Below, piece after piece: positions 12,228-21,216 of a stretch of DNA of 64,000 bases (positions are counted from its first letter, which is position 1; the number at the start of each line of letters is the position of its first letter). The stretch is from Paracamarosporium sp. OC-R06-R3. Lineage: Eukaryota > Ascomycota > Dothideomycetes > Pleosporales > Didymosphaeriaceae. Both the position numbers and the translations under genes were made by a program. The DNA lies in assembly GCA_019828545.1 (NCBI GenBank), contig JACVRA010000138.1, positions 248,001 to 312,000 of the forward strand, written 5' to 3'. The notes below the pieces were generated by a model. It saw only the letters and a list, made by a program, of their open reading frames with translations. It did not search any database and was not told the origin of the DNA.

Positions 12228-13393
12228 TCATATGAAGAGGTCCCACACAATCAACGTCGTGCAGAATGCGCTGGTCACCCAAAACAACAGTTGCGCTGTG
12301 CTCCGTCTCTCCGTTGCCCTCTTCAGTTCCCTGTTTCCACGCCCCACATTCTCCGTTGTCAGCTGTGAATCGGCCACGAGCTGGTCGATGCGCTCTGCCT
12401 GTATATCGAGGTTCGCCGCGAGCGTCGATTGAAGCTCAGAGATCTCAACGAGAGACTTCTCTGCCGCACTGTTTGCTGTGAGCTTGGAAACTGGTTGACA
12501 CACGGGTTTACTCACCGAACTTGGTCCAGACGGTCTTCGTAGTACTTCAGCATATCCTGATTCTCCTGCGCGAAAAGCTGAAGCTGCTCAGGGTCGAGTT
12601 GCTGCTCCACCGAAGCCAAGTCGTCGTCGGGAACCCGCGCAGACTTTCCGCGGTAGTCGCTTGCTGCACTGTGATCTCCATTGCTGCCAGAGTAGTCGTC
12701 CAACGCAGGCATGGTCCCTCTGGCTTTGTACAGCACGCTCTTGCTCTTTTCGATCTCGCGCGTGATGCGTATTTCCATCATGGAGCTCTGGAAGCGGCCA
12801 CACTCCTCGAGTGCCCTCTTCAGATACCACAGTACACTCTCCCGATGTGCCTTGACCGTGCTTGACTTTGCTTCTTCGAGTTCCTCCTCAGGGCTCTTCG
12901 CCGTCATTGCCCCGCCTGCCGCCCATCGTCCCAAAGCACCCAACCCCCGCTTTGCCCGCTTCTTGTAGGCGAGCGTGCTTTCTGCATCCTGCCGTAGCTC
13001 TTCCGTATTCTGCAAGCCAGAAATAGCGTGGTTCAGTTCGCGCAACAGGTCCTTTGCGGAAGCATCGATTTCGTTCCGTTCAGCGTCTGTGAGGTATTTT
13101 GCGTCCTTGTCTGCGGGGAGGCCGTTCACGCGCGCAATCTGTTTCCGCCGCGGGGGATGCGCAGTCGAGAGATAGCTTTGGCGTATAGATCTCAGGTGGG
13201 TGTATAGCTGTGCAATGTGCGCTCGCTGTGCTGGTTAGCTGCCAAACTCGATGCGCAAGTGGGCGACGTGGCATACAATGCGGTACGCTTCCTTGAGGAA
13301 CTCGTCCAGGTTCTCTTTGCGGAAGACATGAGGCTCGACCTGCCGCGAGTTGTGGGCGGCGAGGGCCTGGTTGAAGACGGGTGTTAGATCCAT
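12228..13393 (-). CDS. UFE1: ER Qa-SNARE, syntaxin-18/Ufe1 family
   Basis: Exons: 13393 to about 13277, about 13207-12516 and 12468-12228. The last junction (GTGAGT donor, 47-nt intron) is firm. The protein is about 349 aa. The N-terminus MDLTPVFNQ and FLKEAYRI are typical of the syntaxin-18 N-terminal domain; SIRQSYLSTAHPPRRK and LTDAERNEIDA follow. A GLGALGRWAAGG motif and the LWYLKRALEECGRFQ helix follow. The SNARE helix runs from EQLQLFAQENQDMLKYYED through EKSLVEISELQSTL to QLVADSQLTTENV. The C-terminal tail anchor is about 20 residues (LLFWVTSAFCTTLIVWDLFI). Known role: retrograde Golgi-to-ER fusion with Sec20, Use1 and Sec22. The first intron is uncertain. GTATGC at 13276 to CAG ending 13208 keeps frame but shortens the helix after AYRI. 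A GTTTGG donor about 40 nt further on with a GAG acceptor also keeps frame. Confidence 0.9.
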
Positions 13394-14041
13394 GGTGGTG
13401 GCCTGCAGCTGGCCAGCCAAAGTGTTGGTCTTGGTGGTGACGATGTGTTGCGTCGCGAATCATTCCTTCGCCTGCCCCGCCAATGACCCGACGCATGGCG
13501 AGTCATTATTCTGGGCCTGTCTCTATCGACCCCACCGTAGTCTAATGCTATCTATTTGGTCTTGGACGTTCTATTGATTATGTTTCTCGTTCATGTCTTG
13601 TTCAAGTCAGTTCTTAGTCGTTGGAGGTATCGGCATCTGTTGCTGCCAAGAGAGCGACTGATGCACCGCGGCGGCACAACCTCAGCCACGATATTTACTC
13701 GGTGCATTGCGCTGTGCGGAGAACCATGAGCCCCGCAAATAACCGCAACCGCAGAACGTCTTGCCCACTTCTATCGCCAGAGACCGGCGGGAATAACAAT
13801 CACTGACCGCGAGGCCCGCGGCATCGCTCCCGTCCACAGCCAATCGCAGCAGTCTGACCTCACACATCTCGGCCGAAATCGCCCAAACTGTGCAAATCGC
13901 GTTCCAAAGGCAAGGGAACATTTAACGAACCGGCAACTTGCACGTATCGTGACCGGCGCGGATTTCCGATAAGTATGTCGACGGACAATTTGTTCCTCTC
14001 GGTGGTGCGAGTCGTTTCCTCCTACCTCGCATGTACCGACC
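13394..14041. other. Divergent promoter region, UFE1 (-) / MFS transporter (+)
   Basis: 648 bp between two start codons on opposite strands, so it must hold both promoters. I see no convincing TATA box and no coding exon. Confidence 0.5.
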
Positions 14042-15862
14042 ATGACATGTTCCGACATTCAAACACCGCGGCATATGTCTGGGAGCGATGACGAGGTCAA
14101 GGAGGAGAAGAATGACGTGATTGGGGCCGAGAAGACTGAAAAGATGCACAACACGAGGAGAAGTGAGGAGCACGAAGAGAAACATGGCGACTCTGCGACA
14201 ATCTCCTCCGCAGCTTCATCAATCCACGAAGGCGAAAACGAAAACCACGATCTGGAGGCCATAGCCACTGTGTCTACCAATTCACCTCCTTATTCTGTGT
14301 TTTCCAAGAAGCAGAAATATTTAATCGTGTGTTAGTGCTTTGACCGAACCTTTACATGGCTACGTTCGGTGCTCGTACTGACTTGCAACAGTCCTTGCTG
14401 CATGGGGAGGCTTCTTCTCGCCTCTCAGCGCGAACATATATTTTCCAGCCTTGACAAACCTAGCTGCTGATTACAATGTTTCAAGCACGCTCATGAACTT
14501 GACTCTTACATCGTACTTGATCTTTCAAGGACTGGCTCCGACCATCTTTGGGGACTTCGCTGACATGGCGTAAGTTTATTGCCTACTGGTGAGTGTTTCA
14601 TGCTAACTGTTTACAGTGGACGAAGACCGGCTTATATAATTGGATTCATCATCTACATTGGCGCGAACATTGGTCTTGCACTTCAAGATTCCTACGCAGC
14701 CCTGTTTGTTCTCAGATGCATCCAAAGTTCCGGCAGCAGCGCCACTATTGCTCTAGGCAACGGAGTCGTAGCAGACGTAGCCACGACCGCTGAGCGCGGC
14801 ACATGGATGGGCTATGTTACGAGCGGTCCCATGGTTGCCCCGGCAATTGCTCCCATCATAGGAGGTTTGCTTTCAGAGTTCCTAGGCTGGCGAGCAATCT
14901 TCTGGTTCCTTGTCATCATGGCTGGCGTTTACATGATACCGCTCCTCCTGATCTTCCCCGAAACAGGCCGCAACGTCGTTGGCAATGGAAGCATACCACC
15001 CCAAAGCTTCAACATGTCTTTACTCAACTACCTCAAAGTCCGCAAAGCTCGCAAAGCAAGTAGAGATGACGAGCTTACACGAGCAGTGTCACGAGAGGAA
15101 CAGCAAGCGTTAGCCAGGAAGCGAAAGCTTCGTATCCCAAACCCTCTTGGGACGTTGAAAGTCATTGCGCAGAAAGATGCCGGGTTGTTGTTGTTCTACA
15201 ACAGTCTCGTGTACACGTCGTTCTACACCGTCATCGCCTCTGCGCCCTACCTTTTCGAGGAAATCTACGGCTTCAACGACCTACAGATTGGCCTTTCGTT
15301 CATTCCTTTCGGCGTCGGCGCCATGATCGCCCCCATGACGGCCGGCAAGTTGATGGACTGGAACTACCGTCGCCTCGCAAAGAAATGCGGCTTCCGTATC
15401 GACAAGAAAAGAGGCGATGATCTGAAGGACTTCCCATTAGAACAAGCTCGTCTCTACGTCGCTATCCCTATGCTCGCAATAGGCATACTCGTCATGCTCT
15501 GCTACGGCTGGGTTCTGCACGTCGAGCCTTCACTCGCGGCGCCTCTAGTCATGCAATTCTTCATGGGTCTTTGCCTCACGGGACCGTTCAACTGCATGAG
15601 CGTCATGCTCGTCGATTACTACCCCCTCAGTCCCGCTACTGCCACCGCAGCTAACAATCTTTTGAGATGCTTGATGGGCGCGGGAGGTACGGCTGCCGTC
15701 ACTCCGATGATCGATGTTATGGGTCGAGGAGGGTGTTTCACCTTCATTGCTGGGGTCGTTGCGTTCTTCAGCCCTATTCTTTGGATTCTGATGAAATGGG
15801 GTCCGAAGTGGCGGAATGAGCGGAGGTTGAAGATGGAAGCGCAAGCGAATGCGATGGGGTGA
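14042..15862 (+). CDS. MFS multidrug transporter, DHA1 (12-TM) family
   Basis: Three exons: 14042-14330, 14392-14569 and 14617-15862 (introns 61 and 47 nt; 570 aa). A cytosolic N-terminus of about 95 residues is rich in Glu, Lys and Ser. Twelve hydrophobic segments follow. Motif A between TM2 and TM3 is built across intron 2 (DFADMAGRRPAY), and the antiporter motif C is seen in TM5 (GPMVAPAIAPIIGGLL). The central cytosolic loop (about 260-320) is long and basic (RKARKASRDDEL, ARKRKLRIPNPLGTLK). This layout is that of the Qdr/Flr1-like drug:H+ antiporters of the plasma membrane. The substrate cannot be read from sequence. No biosynthetic cluster surrounds it, so a general export or resistance role is more likely than a cluster-specific one. 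Confidence 0.9.
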
Positions 15863-16247
15863 ATAGGATCATCTTTCGATTTATCCATTTTATCATATCA
15901 GGCTTTTAGTGCTGTGCATCATATCGCATTAACGAAGGTTATCACCACAAGACTTGCATACGCGCAGCAAAATGTACCCGCTCAGCCCCCTTTGACAAAC
16001 TTCTACAATTTTTGCTTATCCGCCGCACAGCATTTGAGACCTTAGACATACCTGATCACTTTGCAATTGCCAACGCGCTATCACATCAATGTTCCACCGT
16101 TACGTTGCGCCCGTGTAGCGTGTCACACAGCGGAATGCTAAATATACTCACGAAAACGCGACTCGGCGCCCCCGCAAAGCTCACCACATCCGACCTACCT
16201 CTTGCACATCACGCAGCTAGTCGCGAAACCAATTGGACGCCTGAGAA
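15863..16247. other. Intergenic, 385 bp
   Basis: It contains the 3' flank of the transporter gene and the upstream region of the acidic hypothetical gene. No other feature seen. Confidence 0.5.
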
Positions 16248-16827
16248 ATGGTAGACCCACAGGCCACCGCGGGTGCTGACCAGGCCCAACCCAACGAAGC
16301 CAACCCACCAGCCAAGAAGTCCACCATCCAAGATGCAATGTACGAGTTCCAAGCCGCCTTTGAAGAGGTGAAGTGCACGCCGTAATCCTGTATCTTCTGA
16401 GCTCGAGTAATAACAACCCTAGGCCTACCAGGGCAGCGACATAACCGGCAATGTCACCGGCACTCTGCTCCGCTTCCTCGAGACGGAAAATCTCTCACCG
16501 TATCACCGCATGAAAGCTTGCATTGTCCTTAGCGCGGCCGACGAAGAGGACGAGCCTGATGAGAATATTGCGGCTATGCGGTACTGGCTGAAGAAAGCGA
16601 GGGAGGCTTTAGAGGAAGCGAAAGGTGTTTATGTACATGAAGAAGATGATGTGAGGCAGTTAAGGTTTGTGGAGGATATGATTGAGGACAAGGAAGAAGA
16701 GCTGAGGAAGCGGGAGAAAGAGTTTGATTCTGATGACGACGACGACGATGACGATGATGATAGTGATAATAGTAGTGAGGAGGTTGAGTGGGATTTGGGT
16801 GAATGGCTGATGAGAAGGCGAAGGTAG
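16248..16827 (+). CDS. Acidic hypothetical protein with C-terminal poly-Asp/Ser tract
   Basis: Two exons, 16248-16367 and 16423-16827 (55-nt intron, GTGAAG...CTAG; 174 aa). The N-terminal 25 residues are Ala/Asn/Pro-rich and polar. A helical middle (DAMYEFQAAFEEVAYQG, then TGTLLRFLETENLSPYHRMKACIVL) is followed by charged helices (MRYWLKKAREALEEAKG, RQLRFVEDMIEDKEEELRKRE) with coiled-coil character. A run of Asp/Ser (about 155-163, from GAC/GAT repeats at 16734-16763) follows, and the protein ends in MRRRR. There is no signal peptide or TM. The continuous frame across a canonical intron and the biased but protein-like composition support a real gene. I do not recognise a family. Confidence 0.7.
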
Positions 16828-17136
16828 TATTTGTGAGTGAGGTTGCATCAGTGGTTTTAGGATGAGTTGTAGTTACCAGTTATGCAGTTAACAACCAGTC
16901 GCTATATCATGCTGGGCGTATGCATTATATGTGATGGTGAGACCATCAATGCGCCACTTATTTCTGAGCGCAACTAACAATATGAATCTTTCTAGTCACG
17001 TTCAACTTTCTTGGCGTCGTGGCGTGTTTCTATTGACCGTGCATAAGAAAGTATTGGCCATGACCTATAGGGCAATATTGGTCAGCTTACCAGCTATACG
17101 TAACAACAAAAAAGCACAACCCTAACAATGAAATCG

Positions 17137-17184
17137 TATTGGTCTCCTGATTATGAAACACTCAGGATTCTGAGTGTTCCAATA
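17137..17184. repeat. Nested inverted repeat (hairpin-forming)
   Basis: AACACTCAG (17157-17165) and CTGAGTGTT (17170-17178) are perfect 9-bp inverted arms around GATT. Outside them, TATTGG (17137-17142) and CCAATA (17179-17184) form a second inverted pair. It lies about 180 bp upstream of the TATA box of the secreted-protein gene. It could be a cruciform, a symmetric protein-binding site or the relic of a small element; nothing in the sequence decides which. Confidence 0.6.
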
Positions 17185-17366
17185 GGCAAAGGAGGCAAAG
17201 CTGACTTCAGGTGCGTAGGACACGGTGCAAATACCAGCGTGAGCGACTGCGGCTGACCTGCGTACGCACGCACGGATGTGGCGCTCGTAACGGTCACAGC
17301 TCCCTCTGAGCCCATTTTCTTATTTTTATGCTATTCTTGAAGTATAAGCCATGTAGAAAGGCGTGG

Positions 17367-17373
17367 TATAAAA
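17367..17373 (+). promoter_or_regulatory. TATA box of the secreted AA1-like gene
   Basis: TATAAAA stands 106-112 bp before the ATG at 17479, leaving room for a 5' leader of about 75 nt if transcription starts some 30 bp downstream. A strong TATA box suits an inducible, highly expressed secreted protein. Confidence 0.6.
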
Positions 17374-17478
17374 TACAGCGTGCACCCAGCTTGTGAGCAC
17401 AACGTACCACTCACTCATCACACACCAATCCCGTTCGATACTCCCATCGCCACACGCAACTCGATATAACTTACCAAG

Positions 17479-17991
17479 ATGATGCTCCAAGCCCTTACAA
17501 CTCTTATTCTCCCCACCCTCCTCCTCGCCGCGCCTACACCCCAAGACACTACCTGCGCCCCTTCCTCCTACACCATCTCAGACTTCACCCTCAATCCTAA
17601 TCCTCCTACCCAACAAGTCCACTTCACATTCACATCGCACTTCAACGACGCCTCCATCATCTCCGACTCCGCCATCGCAGGCTCAACGTGCGACGCCTCG
17701 TCAAACCCTGATGGCAGTTTCCCGAACGAGATCGCTTGCTCTACCGGACGCGCAAATCTGGAGGTTGATTTGAGAGGCCCTGAAGCCTCGGGGAAGTACC
17801 AGATTATCCATTTTTGGAAGTGTAATGGGTAAGTTGAGACGAGGAGTGGTTATGAAGATAGAGGCTAATGTTTGTGTAGAAAGCAGTGGATGAGCTCGAC
17901 GCCGGTGGATGTTGATGTTGGGAGCAGTGGAAAGGAGTTTTCGCCGGAGAACGTGCATGAGGTTCCTTGTGGAGCGCCAACATGTCCTTGA
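17479..17991 (+). CDS. Small secreted cysteine-containing protein, AA1-like (Alt a 1-type fold) candidate
   Basis: Two exons, 17479-17828 and 17880-17991 (51-nt intron GTAAGT...GTAG; 153 aa). A signal peptide (about residues 1-19, LLPTLLLAAP) is followed by six Cys (26, 71, 87, 115, 147, 152), an even number suited to three disulfides. The pattern TISDFTL, VHFTFTSHF, DSAIAGSTCD, DLRGP, YQIIHFWKCNG and QWMS is what I associate with AA1-like domain proteins of ascomycetes, a beta-rich secreted fold that includes Alternaria Alt a 1. Small secreted Cys-rich proteins of this kind are often tested as effectors, but no such role can be read here. A TATA box lies just upstream. The second exon is needed to include the last two Cys. 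Confidence 0.75.
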
Positions 17992-18919
17992 AGTGAGACT
18001 GAGGCACGGAGGGGAAGTGAGTGGAGGGGTGTTGTGTCAGGATGAGGTTGAGAGGATTGCAGAATGTATGCTCATAGGGATGAGGCTTGATTCGGTATAT
18101 AACTCTAAAGGAACTAAGACTAATCAACTAATTATAATGTCAACAAGGCTCAAGAGGGAGGAGTAAAAGATGGAAGACATTTCATCGATCCTTGGAAGGC
18201 AGCGGCCGTTACAAGATTTAGTAACCTTAATAAACGCTAAGAATTGCTCCAATCGTAGGACCTAAACCGCATAAGAAAGATAGTGAAACCCAATAGGTGA
18301 TTTCGGCGATGTTCAGCTCGATGCCAATCTGTAACCCGGACCACACAGCCTCTTCCTCCAGGCACCCGACTCACGTGTCCTCACGTGCTGCTTCTGCCTA
18401 CCCCTCTAATTTTCCTATAAAACCACCATCTCTCACAGAGTTTTGTGAACCATCTTCTCTTTGCCATTCTGGCTTTGATCTGATGTAGTATCTGTTCTTG
18501 CTTAGGGTAAAACCTAGCACTGGCCTACGAGCCTACAATTTTACCATTATTTTTGCAACCGGTTCCTGCGGACAAAGACTATGTTGGCGTTTCAGGAATA
18601 CAGTGACGCTTGTATCCGCACTATCTCAAGCTGTCGCGAACCGATTTGTTTTTCTTTTTCATTGAGCTACTCGGCGATGCCGAGGGTTTGAGGAAGAAGT
18701 GGAGGGTGTGTGTTGCGTTATACGAAGGAGCTCGTTGTTATTGACCATTCGGTCACAGTTCTGAGGCCACCCAGGCTGAATAGTCCGTAAAAATGAGCTC
18801 CTTCGTAGCTGGAGAAAGCTCAGAAGATTCGGATCATCTGATGTTGATGACCGGTTGGAAGTCCACGACCCAATCTCCAAAACTTAACTGCATCATGCTT
18901 CGAGCTCAGCTTGGAGTCA
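17992..18919. other. Convergent intergenic stretch, 0.9 kb, with one MITE copy
   Basis: It lies between the 3' ends of the secreted-protein gene (+) and of the F-box gene (-). Besides the MITE-like element at 18721-18807 I see only short AT-rich frames. Confidence 0.6.
18721..18807 (+). mobile_element. MITE-like element, copy 1 (TA target duplication, about 23-bp TIRs)
   Basis: A short element bounded by TA dinucleotides (18721-18722 and 18806-18807). Its ends CGAAGGAGCTCGTT and, inverted, CGAAGGAGCTCATT match at 13 of the first 14 bases; similarity fades over about 23 bp. The interior carries GAGGCCAC-C-CAGGCTGAATAGTC. A second copy at 20290-20373 has the same ends and core. TA duplication with short TIRs is the mark of Tc1/mariner-superfamily non-autonomous elements. 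At about 83 bp it has no coding capacity. Confidence 0.8.
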
Positions 18920-20134
18920 TTAGAACATTGGTCTTCGCGGTGGCATATCAGAATATCGTTCCGTGAGCGTATCTTTAATATGAAAAGCACTCCACTGCTG
19001 CCAGTGTTGTTCGGTAATGTCGTCAAGAGCCCTCGATCGAACAGCCTCCTTGCTTATCAAAGGAGTTGTATCGACGCTCATCTCTCTCTCAACCATCCTC
19101 GCGGAGGGTGTCCTCGTTCCATTCTTCATTTCTTTCCATGAAACCTCATGCGACAGAGCACTCTCAATGTCCTCATAGTGGCCGAACCAATCCCCCTCGT
19201 CTAATCGGATAGCGAAACTCTTGCGTGTGTCGTCGTCAGGGTTGAGCCACCTGCTATATCCTGCACTTTGAAAAGGATATCTTTTAGTCGTTCTGGTTGC
19301 AACGTCGTGAATATAGAAGCATGCGTAGTGAGCATGAGGAAGCAGGATGAAACGTTCGAGAGATGGGAAAGCGCCGAATGATTGCAGGTTGAGTAGTCGG
19401 ATGAATAGATTAAACGGTTGTGGAACGGAAGCTATTACGGTCTCACGCGGATCGCAATTCATGCTAATTTCACTTAGGCCCAGTGGGTTTTCCAGTTTGA
19501 TAAACGCACGGCGCAGTTTCGTCATCGGCTCTATTGCTCCGTTCGTTTCTAGAGAGCGAAAGAGTTGCGAACAAACACTGGATAGTCGCAAGGAAAAGGT
19601 CTCCAAACGGGGGAGAATGGCGCTGAGTGCATGACAGAGATGGCCTTTTGCATCCGGACCTGGCCTCCAACTGCTGACTGCGTCGAGCTCAAGATTCACG
19701 ACGGTCTCAGGTAGCGCTTGGAGTATCTGAATAAGCCTTCGTTCTGGAGAGAAGCGTCTCCGATCGATTCCATGAACTCTCAGTTTGGTCGAAAACGTTG
19801 TCAGAATTGGCAGGCTAGACAGGCAAGCACAAAGCAGATTCAGCTGGTCATTAGCTCTGCTCATATCGACGATAAACGCGCTAGGTTGCGCCTTGTTTGG
19901 TATTATAGCTTTGACGGCGTCATTGCTGACGTTGCTGCTGGTAAAATGTAGGGTCTGCGACTGTTTGTTCAAATTCCACTGTAGGTAGACGTGTGCGGGG
20001 AATGCTCGGCGAGCTGGATCGTGCAGTCGCTTGCAAGTCTGCGAGAGGGCAACGAGGCCTTTGTAAGAGTCTTGAAGTACGTTATCAAAGATAATCTGTA
20101 GCAGTTCGTTTGGCAGGTCAGTGATGAGCGCCAT
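18920..20134 (-). CDS. F-box protein
   Basis: Single exon, 404 aa, starting at the ATG at 20134. The frame extends further upstream but without an ATG and with non-conserved composition. Residues 4-45 form an F-box (LITDLPNELLQIIFDNV, then LVALSQTCKRLHD), expected to bind Skp1 in an SCF ubiquitin ligase. The remainder has Leu-rich, loosely repeated segments (LPETVVNLELDAV, LSAILPRLETFSLRLSS, LLNLQSFGAFPSLERFIL) like the irregular LRR half of fungal F-box proteins. The target is unknown. The gene lies between two same-orientation copies of a MITE-like element, 113 bp beyond its stop and about 155 bp before its start. Such flanking could affect expression or mark a duplicated or moved segment. 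Confidence 0.85.
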   Translation of the reverse strand: MALITDLPNELLQIIFDNVLQDSYKGLVALSQTCKRLHDPARRAFPAHVYLQWNLNKQSQTLHFTSSNVSNDAVKAIIPNKAQPSAFIVDMSRANDQLNLLCACLSSLPILTTFSTKLRVHGIDRRRFSPERRLIQILQALPETVVNLELDAVSSWRPGPDAKGHLCHALSAILPRLETFSLRLSSVCSQLFRSLETNGAIEPMTKLRRAFIKLENPLGLSEISMNCDPRETVIASVPQPFNLFIRLLNLQSFGAFPSLERFILLPHAHYACFYIHDVATRTTKRYPFQSAGYSRWLNPDDDTRKSFAIRLDEGDWFGHYEDIESALSHEVSWKEMKNGTRTPSARMVEREMSVDTTPLISKEAVRSRALDDITEQHWQQWSAFHIKDTLTERYSDMPPRRPMF

Positions 20135-20739
20135 GAGCGTAGCGGTGGGGTATTGAGTTATTCCAGGATGGGCGATACAGAGGCCCACAATCCCAAAGTT
20201 ATCTTGGGCCGGGCTTGTACTACCACGTGAAACAGCCCCGCTTGATCTATGGAACAACGCTGACCGCCATTACACGATGTTATAACGCATACGAAGGAGC
20301 TCGTTTTTATTGATCCGGTTATAGCGCTGAGGCCACTCAGGCTGAATAGTCAATGAAAACGAGCTCCTCCGTAGAATTAGACACTATGCACGTAGTCTTG
20401 AGCAAGAGCCTCTGTCACTGGAGCAAGGATGTACTGTCTGTGCACTTCCGGCTCTCATATCGCGCAAAACGTCTGGACACTACTGCATCTTCTACGTACT
20501 TCAACGATAAAGGCCATCATAAGCCATCGCACTTGTTTGACATCTTGCTGTAGCGCAAAATTAACATGTCAGCTTCTCGCCGATTGCCATACACCAAAGC
20601 TCATTCCACTCTTCACAGGTTACAAGAAGACCTGAACAAGGCCTCAGCCTAGTTTTATACTGCACACTTATATTCGATATTTCTCGTTCAACTATAAGTC
20701 CATCCTCATCATCGGCGTCTCCCTTGTAATCCTAAAGAT
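20135..20739. other. Divergent promoter region with MITE copy 2
   Basis: 605 bp between the F-box start (-) and the small membrane-protein start (+). The MITE takes up 84 bp of it, about 370 bp from the plus-strand start codon. No further coding sequence is seen. Confidence 0.55.
20290..20373 (+). mobile_element. MITE-like element, copy 2
   Basis: Bounded by TA at 20290-20291 and 20372-20373. The left end CGAAGGAGCTCGTTTTTATTGA is mirrored by the right end (TCAATGAAAACGAGCTCCTCCG, one mismatch in the outer 10). The core GCTGAGGCCACTCAGGCTGAATAGTCA matches copy 1. It is 3 bp shorter than copy 1, with the differences clustered in the left-centre. It sits in the divergent promoter space between the F-box gene and the small membrane protein gene. 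Confidence 0.8.
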
Positions 20740-21150
20740 ATGCTTGTCACAAATGACATTGTCACATCAGTCCTCATATCCATCTCCGTTATTATCTTGC
20801 TCTTACTCTTTTTCGTCATCATATACTACATGATCAAATTTGCATATGCCATAAGGAGCTATTTGCGTCCTGACACTGGAGAACAGGAAAATACAGCGTT
20901 GGAGCTGTGGACCGAAATCTACGACAGTGCCTGGGATGGTCATGTGAATGAGAGAGAGCGCAGTGTGGATACTTTGCCACAGTATGAGCCCGCTGCTGTA
21001 GCATATATGCCACATGAAACGCAGGAAAATGAAGAACATGGAGAGCAGTTGCCAGAGTACGATACCGACGTTACTCGTGTGCCGAAAGGAAGATCTGCGG
21101 ACGCATTAAGTTCGCCAGGCTTGGTCGATGTGCCATTAGATGACGCGTAG
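20740..21150 (+). CDS. Small single-pass membrane protein with L-P-x-Y motifs
   Basis: Single exon, 136 aa. A hydrophobic helix near the N-terminus (about residues 8-30, TSVLISISVIILLLLFFVII) without a cleavable-signal look is followed by a cytosolic-type tail of about 100 residues. The tail is acidic and contains LPQYEP (about 79-84) and LPEYDT (about 104-109). These resemble the (L/P)PxY motifs bound by WW domains of Rsp5/Nedd4-type ubiquitin ligases or their adaptors, so a regulated membrane protein or adaptor is possible. I do not recognise the family. The upstream intergenic space contains MITE copy 2. Confidence 0.65.
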   Translation: MLVTNDIVTSVLISISVIILLLLFFVIIYYMIKFAYAIRSYLRPDTGEQENTALELWTEIYDSAWDGHVNERERSVDTLPQYEPAAVAYMPHETQENEEHGEQLPEYDTDVTRVPKGRSADALSSPGLVDVPLDDA

Positions 21151-21216
21151 AGTTATTTGATACATGAATACAACTAGAAACCTTTTCTTTCTCCCTTTTC
21201 TGAACTTTATACTCTA

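Larger units (their letters stand above)
16828..17478. other. Upstream region of the secreted AA1-like gene
   Basis: 651 bp without a credible frame. It holds a nested inverted repeat at 17137-17184 and a TATA box at 17367-17373, both described separately. Confidence 0.6.

Noticed and set aside
14042..15862. MFS transporter as part of a secondary-metabolite cluster
   Set aside because: Neighbours are a SNARE, an acidic hypothetical and a small secreted protein; no synthase, P450 or methyltransferase is nearby.
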